Below, one piece after another: positions 43,758-51,323 of a stretch of 64,000 nucleotides of DNA; the stretch's first letter is position 1; every line of letters begins with the position of its first letter. The stretch lies in assembly GCA_964615305.1 (NCBI GenBank), contig CAZTNA010000002.1, positions 393,832-457,831 of the forward strand. Reading direction: 5' to 3'. The DNA is from Bog-950 sp964615305. GTDB taxonomy: Bacteria; Bacteroidota; Bacteroidia; Chitinophagales; LD1. Both the position numbers and the translations under genes were made by a program. The notes under the pieces are model-generated. The model worked only from the letters and a program-made list of their open reading frames with translations, made no database searches and was not told the DNA's origin.

Positions 43758-44777
43758 ATGCCCGCATCAACCTTCGAAAACATATCGTCAGACTTAAAGA
43801 AACGAAGTTTTGCGCCCGTGTATTTCTTTTGCGGAGAAGAAGAATACTTCATAGATGCTCTCACTGATTTGGTAGAAGCAAGTGTGTTGAACGATATGGA
43901 AAAAGCGTTTAATCAAACCATTGCTTATGGTAAAGACTTAAATGCTCGCCAAATTATTGAAACCTGCGGCCGCTTACCCATGATGGCTGAACGGCAGCTG
44001 GTAATTGTAAAAGAAGCGCAGACACTCAGTTTAAAGGAAGATGAAGAGCAGCTGTATTTGCGCTATATCAGAAATCCGGTAAAGAGTACTGTACTGGTTT
44101 TTGCCTGGAAACACGGTAAGCCCGATGGCAGAAAAAGTTTTGGTAAAGAGATAGCAAAAAGTGCTGTTTACTTTGAATCGAAACCGTTGTTTGAAAATCA
44201 GGTAGCTCCATGGATAAAAGGCTGGCTGAGCATGCGCAAGTATAATATTGAAGAAGATGCAGCCGAATTACTGGTGGAATTTACCGGCAGCGATTTAAGT
44301 AAAGTTACCAACGAGTTAGAAAAACTGATACTAAACAAGCAGAAAGGCTCTGCTATTAATGTTGAGGATATTGAGAAGGGAGTAGGAGTAAGTAAAGAGT
44401 TTAGTGTGTTTGAGCTAAGCAATGCGTTGGGAGCTAAAAACAAAACCAAGGCATTTCAAATTGTAAACTATTTTGGTTCGAACCCTAAAAGCGGGCCACT
44501 GGTGTTAGTGCTTGGCACTATGTATGGTTATTTTATGAAGTTGTATTTAGCCCAGCAACACAAATCAGCATCTGATAAAGATTTGGCTTCAGTGCTCAAA
44601 ATCAATCCATTTTTTTTAAAAGATTACAAACCTGCTATACGCAATTTCAACGAAAAACAGCTCGAACAGATTTTTTATCTACTCGAAGAGTATGACCTTC
44701 GGTCAAAAGGAGTAAACAACCACAACGTAAAAGAAAACGAACTACTGAGAGAAATGGTAGCACGAATTTTACAATGA
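43758..44777 (+). CDS. holA: DNA polymerase III delta subunit
   Basis: The 339-residue clamp-loader subunit opens the beta sliding clamp within the gamma/tau complex. Family features are FAPVYFFCGEEEYFIDALTDLV near the N-terminus (the degenerate P-loop region), MMAERQLVIVKEAQTL, ELLVEFTGSDLSKVTNELEKL in the middle, and the C-terminal helical bundle with VFELSNALGAKN and LASVLKINPFFLKDY. It is cytoplasmic. It overlaps the next gene by 4 nt (ATGA), so the two are translationally coupled. Confidence 0.92.
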   Translation: MPASTFENISSDLKKRSFAPVYFFCGEEEYFIDALTDLVEASVLNDMEKAFNQTIAYGKDLNARQIIETCGRLPMMAERQLVIVKEAQTLSLKEDEEQLYLRYIRNPVKSTVLVFAWKHGKPDGRKSFGKEIAKSAVYFESKPLFENQVAPWIKGWLSMRKYNIEEDAAELLVEFTGSDLSKVTNELEKLILNKQKGSAINVEDIEKGVGVSKEFSVFELSNALGAKNKTKAFQIVNYFGSNPKSGPLVLVLGTMYGYFMKLYLAQQHKSASDKDLASVLKINPFFLKDYKPAIRNFNEKQLEQIFYLLEEYDLRSKGVNNHNVKENELLREMVARILQ

Positions 44778-45223
44778 AGATTCTGCATTACCTCCTCTTT
44801 CTGCTTGCTTCGGCATCTTTCTGTGCTACAGCTCAAAAAAAACTACTCCCTGTTTCAGTAATTGATGCTACAGCACAGCACTGGATAAGTGGCGCTAATG
44901 GGCGGCAGGGCACCAACTATGCGGTAAAAGTTTTTGTGCGCACCTACAAAAAAGTGGAGTTCAGGAACCTTTGGCTCGGAAAAAGCAACCTGCCCTTTAA
45001 TGTTGAGTTTTTTAATACTGATATACCACAACGTATAAAACAAGGCGATACTCTTTTGCTAACTGCCATAATTGTAAACAACGAAACCCAATCTGACTTT
45101 GCCACTAAGCGTTTGCCTGTTAACTACAAAGGTGAAGCCCTTTTCGAGGTTATTGTTGATGGCAAAGCGCGTTACATTATTGTAAAAAGTATCCGAAAAC
45201 TGGAAAACCTAAAAACGCGGTAG
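44774..45223 (+). CDS. Small exported hypothetical protein
   Basis: The 149-residue protein has a signal peptide (MKILHYLLFLLASASFCATAQ). The mature part is beta-rich (YAVKVFVRTYKKVEFRNLWLGKSNLPF, GEALFEVIVDGKARYIIV), as in a single immunoglobulin-like or beta-sandwich fold. I do not recognise a family and see no catalytic motif. Its ATG overlaps the holA stop by 4 nt, an odd partner for a replication subunit, so coupling may reflect gene packing only. It converges on hutI with a 3 bp gap. Confidence 0.75.
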   Translation: MKILHYLLFLLASASFCATAQKKLLPVSVIDATAQHWISGANGRQGTNYAVKVFVRTYKKVEFRNLWLGKSNLPFNVEFFNTDIPQRIKQGDTLLLTAIIVNNETQSDFATKRLPVNYKGEALFEVIVDGKARYIIVKSIRKLENLKTR

Positions 45224-45226
45224 CAC

Positions 45227-46447
45227 TTACACCAAAACCTTCTCCACCAAATTGCTGCCAAAAGAATAAGGCAACATGGCTAATGAGGAAACTGGTTTTG
45301 TGATAATAAGGTTTGCCTTTTTACCAACAGTAACAGATCCAAGCATTCCTTCTACATCCATGGCATATGCGCCATTTAGCGTAGATGCATTTACTACTTC
45401 TTCGGGAGTCATGTTCATGTTGATACAAGCCAGTGAGTTGACCATGTTCATATTGCCGGATGGTGCTGAGCCGGGATTATAATCGGTAGCCAGCGCCAAA
45501 GGCAAACCTGCTTCAATAATTTTTCTAGCAGGGGTATATGGTATTTTTAAAAACAAGGAACAGCCGGGTAAAGCCACAGAAATTGTGTTCGAGTTTTTCA
45601 GCGCTTCAATATCTGCATCTGAAACCACTTCCAGATGATCAACACTCAACGCATTTTGCGCCACACACATTTTCACAGCTCCCAAGACACTAAATTGGTT
45701 GACATGAACCTTAGCGCGCAAGCCATGTTTTATTCCCGCTTCTAAAATTTTCTGAGTTTCATCAACACTGAAATAACCCACTTCACAAAACACGTCAATA
45801 AAATCAGCCAATTGTTCTTTGGCAACTACCGGCAGTAAATCTTCTGTCAGCAATTTTATATACCCCTCATGATTTTGTTTATACAAAGAGGGGAAAGCAT
45901 GTGCTCCCAAAAAAGTTGCTTTTATGGTAAGCGGTGACTTCTCTTTCAATTTTCGGATAACACGAAGCATTTTCAATTCGCCTTCATAACTTAAACCATA
46001 CCCGCTTTTAATTTCAACGGCACCAGTACCAAGCAATCTCATTTCCTCTAACCGTTGCCACGCACATTCAAACAATTCTTCTTCGCTTGTTTCATTTAAA
46101 CGGCTGGCTGAATTAAGAATACCGCCACCTTTAGCAGCTATTTCCTCATAGGTTAATCCGTTTATTCTGTCGGCAAATTCATTTTCGCGCGAACCGGCAT
46201 ACACTACATGGGTATGCGAATCGCACCAGCAGGGCAGCATAAGTTTTCCGGTAGCATCAATTACTTCATCAGCACGCTCTGGAGCATCTTCGTTTTTCCC
46301 AAAAGACTTTATCAGCCCGTTCTCTATCAGTAAAAAAGCATTTTCAATAGCAGGAAGAGTTTTCATCTCTGCACCACTTACTAATTTTACTTCTGTCGGA
46401 CGAACCCCCCCAAGCAACTTTATGTTTCTAATCAGCATTGACTTCAT
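45227..46447 (-). CDS. hutI: Imidazolonepropionase
   Basis: The 406-residue cytoplasmic metal hydrolase of histidine breakdown opens imidazolone-5-propionate to formiminoglutamate. Amidohydrolase motifs are clear: CDSHTHVVYAGSREN (metal His78, His80), EIKSGYGLSYEGELKMLRVI, ATFLGAHAFP, HVNQFSVLGAV, SVDHLEVVSDADI, and LATDYNPGSAPSGNM. It lacks other hut genes next to it. It is divergent from aroC, with a 49-bp spacer that is mostly a 7-bp tandem repeat. Confidence 0.95.
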   Translation of the reverse strand: MKSMLIRNIKLLGGVRPTEVKLVSGAEMKTLPAIENAFLLIENGLIKSFGKNEDAPERADEVIDATGKLMLPCWCDSHTHVVYAGSRENEFADRINGLTYEEIAAKGGGILNSASRLNETSEEELFECAWQRLEEMRLLGTGAVEIKSGYGLSYEGELKMLRVIRKLKEKSPLTIKATFLGAHAFPSLYKQNHEGYIKLLTEDLLPVVAKEQLADFIDVFCEVGYFSVDETQKILEAGIKHGLRAKVHVNQFSVLGAVKMCVAQNALSVDHLEVVSDADIEALKNSNTISVALPGCSLFLKIPYTPARKIIEAGLPLALATDYNPGSAPSGNMNMVNSLACINMNMTPEEVVNASTLNGAYAMDVEGMLGSVTVGKKANLIITKPVSSLAMLPYSFGSNLVEKVLV

Positions 46448-46458
46448 ATTGTGATATT

Positions 46459-46490
46459 AAATTCGAAATTCGAAATCTGAAATCTGAAAT
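46459..46490. repeat. Heptanucleotide tandem repeats between hutI and aroC
   Basis: Two copies of AAATTCG are followed by two of AAATCTG and a partial AAAT, so 4.5 heptamer units fill most of the short spacer and stop 6 nt before the aroC start codon. Copy-number change here would alter promoter or leader spacing of both genes. Confidence 0.85.
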
Positions 46491-46496
46491 ATTAAC

Positions 46497-47576
46497 ATGG
46501 GTAATTCTTTTGGCGAAATATTCCGTATTACCACTTTTGGCGAAAGCCACGGCCATGCCATAGGTGTGGTGATTGACGGCTGCCCTGCCGGTTTAGATAT
46601 TGACTTAAAGTTTCTTCAACACGAGCTCGACCGAAGAAAACCAGGACAGTCAACTATCACCACTCAACGGAAAGAAAGTGATGCATTCGAAATTTTATCA
46701 GGTGTTTTTGAAGGCAAAACACTAGGTTCTCCCATAGCCATTGTGGTTAAAAACGAAGACCACAAATCAACTGACTATACTCATTTGAAAGAAACCTACC
46801 GTCCTTCACATGCCGACTTTACTTATGAAGCAAAGTATGGTGTTCGCGACTACCGTGGTGGCGGAAGAGCCAGCGCACGTGAAACTACAGCAAGAGTTGT
46901 AGCAGGTGCAGTGGCTAAATTGCTCTTAAATCAAGTGGGAATAAATATTACGGCTTATGTTTCATCTGTGGGCAAAATTGAAGTTGAAAAAAATTACACT
47001 CAACTTGATTTATCTAAAACTGAATCGAACATAGTTCGTTGCCCTGATACCGAAACGGCCAACAGAATGATTGAACTGATTCAGAAAACCAAAGCAGCAG
47101 GCGATACTTTGGGCGGCATAGTTACTTGTGTTGTAAAAAATACTCCGGTTGGTTTAGGTGAACCTGTTTTCGACAAACTTCATGCGGATTTAGGTAAAGC
47201 AATGTTGAGCATTAACGCAGTTCATGGTTTCGAATACGGAAGAGGCTTTGCCGGCACTATTATGAACGGATCTGAACACAATGATATTTTCCAAAAAAGC
47301 AGTTCCGGAGAAGTAAGGACAAAAACAAATCATTCCGGTGGCATACAAGGAGGCATTTCTAACGGAATGGAAATTTATTTCCGTGTAGCATTTAAGCCGG
47401 TTGCAACTATTATGCAACCCCAAACTTCAATAGGTAAGGACGGAATAGAAACAGAAATAAAAGGCAAAGGCCGCCACGACCCATGTGTAGTTCCTCGTGC
47501 TGTACCTATTGTGGAAGCTATGGCTGCATTGGTACTTGCTGACCACTTTTTGAGAAACAAGGTTTCTGCCCTGTAA
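46497..47576 (+). CDS. aroC: Chorismate synthase
   Basis: The 359-residue FMN-dependent enzyme carries out the last step of the shikimate pathway, EPSP to chorismate. Signatures are FRITTFGESHGHAIGVVIDGCPAG at the N-terminus, YEAKYGVRDYRGGGRASARETTARVVAGA in the middle, and SGGIQGGISNGMEIYFRVAFKP plus GRHDPCVVPRAVPIVEAM toward the end. It is cytoplasmic. It starts right after the heptamer repeats and converges on the isoaspartyl peptidase gene with a 3 bp gap. Confidence 0.97.
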   Translation: MGNSFGEIFRITTFGESHGHAIGVVIDGCPAGLDIDLKFLQHELDRRKPGQSTITTQRKESDAFEILSGVFEGKTLGSPIAIVVKNEDHKSTDYTHLKETYRPSHADFTYEAKYGVRDYRGGGRASARETTARVVAGAVAKLLLNQVGINITAYVSSVGKIEVEKNYTQLDLSKTESNIVRCPDTETANRMIELIQKTKAAGDTLGGIVTCVVKNTPVGLGEPVFDKLHADLGKAMLSINAVHGFEYGRGFAGTIMNGSEHNDIFQKSSSGEVRTKTNHSGGIQGGISNGMEIYFRVAFKPVATIMQPQTSIGKDGIETEIKGKGRHDPCVVPRAVPIVEAMAALVLADHFLRNKVSAL

Positions 47577-47579
47577 AAG

Positions 47580-48509
47580 TTACTTGTAGATAGCTACTAA
47601 TTCTTTACCATTACTGCTTCGCATGGCTCGATACATTCCTTCACTGTTGAATGGTAATGCAATGTTTCCATTTTTATCAATGGCAATTAAACCACCTTCA
47701 CCTTTCATGTTCACCAATTTGCGCATGACCACTTCTTCGCATGCTTCGCTCAACGAAAGATTCTTATACTCTATTAAGGCTGACACATCATACGCTGTAA
47801 CCGCCCTGATAAACAATTCTCCGTGACCGGTACAGGATACTGCACATGTATTATTGTTAGCATAGGTGCCAGCACCAATAACAGGCGAATCGCCTACACG
47901 TCCCCATTTTTTGTTTGTCATACCTCCGGTAGAAGTAGCTGCAGCGAGATTTCCGGCAATGTCTAATGCTACTGCTCCTACTGTTCCAAATTTTTTATCA
48001 TTTACATGCAGGTTATGGTCTAAAAAACTATTGTCAGTTTGTTTCACTTTTTGCCATTGTTCAAAACGGAAGCTATCATGAAAATACTCTTCAGGTTCAA
48101 ACTGCAACTTCATTTCTCTCGCAAATTCTTCAGCTCCTTTACCACATAAAAACACATGCTCGCTGTGTTGCATTACAACTCTCGCAAGTTTTACCGGGTT
48201 TCGCACCTGCTCAATCAAACTAACTGCTCCGGCTGATAAATCTAATCCACTCATGATGCTGGCATCCATCTCGTGCTTGCCGCTACTATTAAACACACTG
48301 CCCTTGCCTGCATTAAACAGAGGGCAATCTTCTAAACAAACTACAGCAGTTTCTACCGCATCTAAAGCACTACCCCCTGCTTGCAAAATTTTATACCCTT
48401 TATCTAATGCCTGTTGAAGAGCCGAAGTGTATTGCTCTTCTTTTTCGGCTGTCATATTGCTGCGCAAAATAGTGCCGGCTCCGCCATGTATAGCTAGTCC
48501 AAAATTCAT
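47580..48509 (-). CDS. Isoaspartyl peptidase / L-asparaginase (Ntn-hydrolase)
   Basis: The 309-residue Ntn hydrolase should self-cleave before Thr176 in KKFGTVGAVALD to give alpha and beta subunits. GGMTNKKWGRVGDSPVIGAGTYA (substrate and Ca-type loop) and CTGHGELFIRAV (oxyanion/Thr region) follow. The N-terminus has LAIHGGAGT, as in the family. There is no signal peptide, so it is cytoplasmic or exported by another route. It removes isoaspartyl residues or asparagine. Its ATG overlaps the stop of the PLP-enzyme gene by 4 nt, so the two are coupled. Confidence 0.93.
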   Translation of the reverse strand: MNFGLAIHGGAGTILRSNMTAEKEEQYTSALQQALDKGYKILQAGGSALDAVETAVVCLEDCPLFNAGKGSVFNSSGKHEMDASIMSGLDLSAGAVSLIEQVRNPVKLARVVMQHSEHVFLCGKGAEEFAREMKLQFEPEEYFHDSFRFEQWQKVKQTDNSFLDHNLHVNDKKFGTVGAVALDIAGNLAAATSTGGMTNKKWGRVGDSPVIGAGTYANNNTCAVSCTGHGELFIRAVTAYDVSALIEYKNLSLSEACEEVVMRKLVNMKGEGGLIAIDKNGNIALPFNSEGMYRAMRSSNGKELVAIYK

Positions 48510-49723
48510 TTCAATGCATTTTCTAAGTCTTCAATAATATCGTTCACATTTTCTATACCCACACTAACGCGAACCAGCCCGTCAGTAATACCAAAAACCT
48601 CCCGTTGTTTTAGGGGCACAAAAGAATGGCTCATACTGGCAGGGTGTTGAATCAATGTATCTGTTGTTCCTATCGAAGCTGTTAACTGGCAAAATTTGAT
48701 TTTGCGCATCATCTTCTCCCCTGCTTTATACCCTTTTTTTAATTCAAATGAAAGCACTCCGCCAAATTTACTCATCTGTTTTTGAGCTAACTTATGGTCG
48801 GCATGTTCGCTCAATCCTAAATAATTTACTTTCGATACAGCCGAATGTTGTTGAAGAAACTTTGCCACCGCCATTGCATTACTACAATGTTGTTCCATTC
48901 GCAAAGCAAGAGTTTTAACTCCTATGTTAAGCAACCAGGCATCGAATGGTGCGGCTATTGATCCTGTAAGTTTACGCACTTTCCAAACTTCATTTTTCAT
49001 AAATGAAACATCAGACCCAATTAAAAAACCACTCAGCCCGGTGCCGTGCCCGTTTAAGTACTTTGTTGAAGAATGCAGTATAAAATCAATACCGAATTTA
49101 AATGGCTGCTGAAGGTATGGCGAGGCAAATGTATTATCAACTACTGTTTTAGCTTTATGCATCTTTGCCAGTAATGATAAACTTCGTAAATCATAACAAT
49201 TAACTGTGGGGTTCGAAGGCGTTTCAATGTAAACAAGCTTTACATGTTTCTTCTGTTTAAATATTGCCTCCACCTCATTCAACTTTCTTAAATCGGCATA
49301 AATTACTTCTACTCCAAACGCATTTCCGTAATAATTAAAATAATCAACAGAAGTGCCGTAAATATTCCCTTGAACAATAACTTTATCTCCAGGCCTTAAC
49401 ATACTTTGAAACAATGCCGAAAGAGCTGACATGCCTGACGAAAAAATGAGTGCTTTAGCTTTTATATCAAGGCCCAGTGTCTCTAATTGCTCTAGCTTTT
49501 CTTCTATCAACTCGGCATTAGGATGTGTCCATCTTGAGTAGATATATGCCTCCTCTTTTCCGGCAAAAACACTTTTTGCTTTCTCGGGACTTTCGTAAAT
49601 ATATGTGGAAGTAGTATATATAGGTGCCGTATGTGCATGTATATGTACCGTAGGGTTAAATACATCTCTTGCTGTAATTGACGAAAAACCTTTTTGGGTT
49701 TTATGTTTTTCTTTTTTCTTCAT
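48506..49723 (-). CDS. PLP-dependent Cys/Met metabolism enzyme (cystathionine gamma-synthase / methionine gamma-lyase type)
   Basis: The 405-residue fold-type I PLP enzyme has the trans-sulfuration signatures IYSRWTHPN near the N-terminus, SSGMSALSALFQS, VYIETPSNPTVNCYDL, VVDNTFASPYLQQP, and the Schiff-base lysine in HSSTKYLNGHGTG (Lys221). Family members include cystathionine gamma-synthase, cystathionine lyases, O-acetylhomoserine sulfhydrylase and methionine gamma-lyase, which cannot be told apart safely by eye. It is coupled to the isoaspartyl peptidase gene. Only 18 bp separate its start from the divergent dinB-family gene. Confidence 0.9.
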   Translation of the reverse strand: MKKKEKHKTQKGFSSITARDVFNPTVHIHAHTAPIYTTSTYIYESPEKAKSVFAGKEEAYIYSRWTHPNAELIEEKLEQLETLGLDIKAKALIFSSGMSALSALFQSMLRPGDKVIVQGNIYGTSVDYFNYYGNAFGVEVIYADLRKLNEVEAIFKQKKHVKLVYIETPSNPTVNCYDLRSLSLLAKMHKAKTVVDNTFASPYLQQPFKFGIDFILHSSTKYLNGHGTGLSGFLIGSDVSFMKNEVWKVRKLTGSIAAPFDAWLLNIGVKTLALRMEQHCSNAMAVAKFLQQHSAVSKVNYLGLSEHADHKLAQKQMSKFGGVLSFELKKGYKAGEKMMRKIKFCQLTASIGTTDTLIQHPASMSHSFVPLKQREVFGITDGLVRVSVGIENVNDIIEDLENALK

Positions 49724-49741
49724 TTACTAAAATCGCTTTTT

Positions 49742-50230
49742 ATGAACTACTCACTTCATCAACACCTTAGCTACAACATTTGGGCTAATGGCAAATTAGC
49801 TGAATTTATATTGAAGGCCGATGAAAATATTTTTGATAAGGAAGTTAAAAGCAGTTTCCCTTCATTACGGAAAACTACTCTGCATATTTGGGATGCAGAG
49901 TTTGTGTGGCTTCGAAGACTACAAGGCGAAAGCTTAAACGAGTTTCCGAGTAAAAACTTTACCGGCAACCGAGAAAACGTTATCAATGGCTGGCTGTCAA
50001 GTTCAAAAAACTTGCACGACTATGTAATAGCACAGGGAAGTGACTATGGCTTGAAAAAAATTACATTCAAAAACATGAAAGGCGATGAGTTCTGCAATAC
50101 CGTTGAAGAAATCATGATGCATGTGGTCAACCACGGTGCATTTCATCGGGGGCAGTTAGTTACTATTTTGCGTGAACTTGACTACACTCAACTTGGCAGT
50201 ACCGATCTGATTACTTTTATGCGCCTATAG
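49742..50230 (+). CDS. DinB family protein
   Basis: The open frame starts upstream at 49694, inside the divergent gene, but ATG 49742 (MNYSLHQHLSYNIWANGKLA) fits the family and gives 162 residues. It has the four-helix DinB/YfiT fold with the metal-binding His pattern: His48 in TTLHIWDAEF, and His131 and His135 in HVVNHGAFHRGQ. Members are metal-dependent transferases or hydrolases, several being thiol-S-transferases; the role here is unknown. The start codon lies 18 bp from the divergent PLP-enzyme start. Confidence 0.87.
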   Translation: MNYSLHQHLSYNIWANGKLAEFILKADENIFDKEVKSSFPSLRKTTLHIWDAEFVWLRRLQGESLNEFPSKNFTGNRENVINGWLSSSKNLHDYVIAQGSDYGLKKITFKNMKGDEFCNTVEEIMMHVVNHGAFHRGQLVTILRELDYTQLGSTDLITFMRL

Positions 50231-50254
50231 TTTTTATAAGGATTTAAAAAAAAA

Positions 50255-50272
50255 ATGACAATTCCATGACAA
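50255..50272 (+). promoter_or_regulatory. Pho-box-like direct repeat upstream of the response regulator
   Basis: ATGACAATTCCATGACAA is two ATGACA(A) half-sites with 11-bp periodicity, preceded by an A-run. It ends 58 bp before the regulator ATG and 30 bp before a weak -7 candidate (TAGAAATT at 50303-50310). A near-identical element is at 54325-54342. Confidence 0.55.
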
Positions 50273-50330
50273 AAGTCTGCTGAACGCTTTGTAAACTTAC
50301 CGTAGAAATTTTTATCAAAACTTCTTTTGC

Positions 50331-51029
50331 ATGAATTTACGAGTGCTGTTAGTTGAAGACGAAGAAAATCTTCGCGAAGCCATAAAACTCAATTTGGAGA
50401 TTGAGGGTTATGAAGTTGAAACTGCCGATGCCGGAAAAATAGCATTGAAGAAATTGCGTGAGCAGCGTTTTAATGTAGTTATTCTTGATGTTATGCTGCC
50501 GGAAATAGACGGTTTTCAATTGTGTGAAACCATCCGGTTATACGACTCAGAAACCCCTATACTTTTTCTTACTGCCAAGTTCTCGGGAGAAGACAAAGTA
50601 CAAGGGCTTAAACTCGGTGCTGACGACTATCTTACAAAACCTTTTAATCTGGAAGAACTTTTACTCCGTGTTAAAAATCTTGCCCGCAGAAGCGTTTCCA
50701 AGATGAATCAACCCGATGCCGATGAATTTATTTTTGGTGAAAACAACCGCGTTAACTTCAAAACTTTTATTGCGCTGGGTACCGATAATAAAGAGTATGA
50801 GTTAACCAAAAAAGAAATTGCCCTAATTAAAATTCTTATTGATAGAAAAGGTTCAGTGGTTTCACGAAAGCATCTTCTCGAAAAGGTTTGGGGCTACGAC
50901 ATTCAACCATCTACCCGCACTATTGACAATTTTATTGGTAACTTCCGTAAATACTTCGAAAAAGACCCTTCTAATCCAAAGCATTTTCATTCTGTGCGTG
51001 GCGTTGGGTATCGATTTACAGAAAACTGA
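50331..51029 (+). CDS. OmpR/PhoB-family response regulator
   Basis: The 232-residue protein has a receiver domain (Asp10/Glu11, phospho-acceptor Asp53 in VVILDVMLPEIDG, Thr81, Lys103 in YLTKPF) and a winged-helix trans_reg_C domain (YELTKKEIALIKILIDRKGSVVSRKHLLEKVWGY, RTIDNFIGNFRKYFEKDP, VRGVGYRF). It should bind direct-repeat DNA when phosphorylated. No histidine kinase adjoins it, so it is an orphan in this window. The direct repeat at 50255-50272 suggests autoregulation. It is followed by tRNA-Leu on the opposite strand. Confidence 0.94.
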   Translation: MNLRVLLVEDEENLREAIKLNLEIEGYEVETADAGKIALKKLREQRFNVVILDVMLPEIDGFQLCETIRLYDSETPILFLTAKFSGEDKVQGLKLGADDYLTKPFNLEELLLRVKNLARRSVSKMNQPDADEFIFGENNRVNFKTFIALGTDNKEYELTKKEIALIKILIDRKGSVVSRKHLLEKVWGYDIQPSTRTIDNFIGNFRKYFEKDPSNPKHFHSVRGVGYRFTEN

Positions 51030-51059
51030 TTCATGACAACATACCTACTGGCATAAAAT

Positions 51060-51095
51060 GCAAAAGAGCAACTCATCTCTGAATTGCTCTTTGCA
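51060..51095 (-). terminator. Terminator hairpin of tRNA-Leu
   Basis: On the minus strand, right after the tRNA, GCAAAGAGCAA pairs with TTGCTCTTTTGC around a ~12-nt loop, followed by ATTTTAT. It may also end the response-regulator transcript from the other side. Confidence 0.55.
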
Positions 51096-51097
51096 TG

Positions 51098-51179
51098 TAC
51101 CCCAGGAGGGAATCGAACCCCCACGCCCGAAGGCACACGATTTTGAGTCGTGCGCGTCTACCAGTTCCGCCACTGAGGC
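51098..51179 (-). tRNA. tRNA-Leu (anticodon CAA)
   Basis: An 82-nt tRNA on the minus strand with a long variable arm: acceptor GCCTCAG/CTGGGGT (G1-T72 wobble), anticodon stem CACGA/TCGTG with loop CTCAAAA (anticodon CAA), variable arm TGCCTTCGGGCG, T arm GGGGG-TTCGATT-CCCTC, discriminator A. CCA is not encoded. Confidence 0.94.
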
Positions 51180-51194
51180 TTGTTGAACGGGGCG

Positions 51195-51224
51195 CTAATC
51201 TAAATCAAAAATGAAGTTTTCAAA
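51195..51224 (-). promoter_or_regulatory. Candidate promoter of tRNA-Leu
   Basis: On the minus strand TTTG (51221-51224), an 18-nt spacer and TAGATTAG (51195-51202, one mismatch to TAnnTTTG) lie ~16 nt before the tRNA. Confidence 0.45.
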
Positions 51225-51264
51225 GTGGCTAAATCAATATGGCATGAAAAGATTACCGGTAGCA

Positions 51265-51303
51265 AAAAAAATTAGCGGGCAATACATTGCTGTATTGCCC
51301 GCT
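51265..51303 (-). terminator. Rho-independent terminator of the secreted Asp-box gene
   Basis: AGCGGGCAATACA (51274-51286) and TGTATTGCCCGCT (51291-51303) form a perfect 13-bp stem with a 4-nt loop. On the minus strand it is followed by AATTTTTTTT. It lies ~20 nt after the stop of the 54251-51324 gene. Confidence 0.9.
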
Positions 51304-51323
51304 CATAAAATTTAGCCGACTGT

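Noticed and set aside
49621..49741. SAM riboswitch before the Cys/Met PLP enzyme
   Set aside because: Only 18 bp separate its start from the divergent gene and no conserved riboswitch structure is visible.
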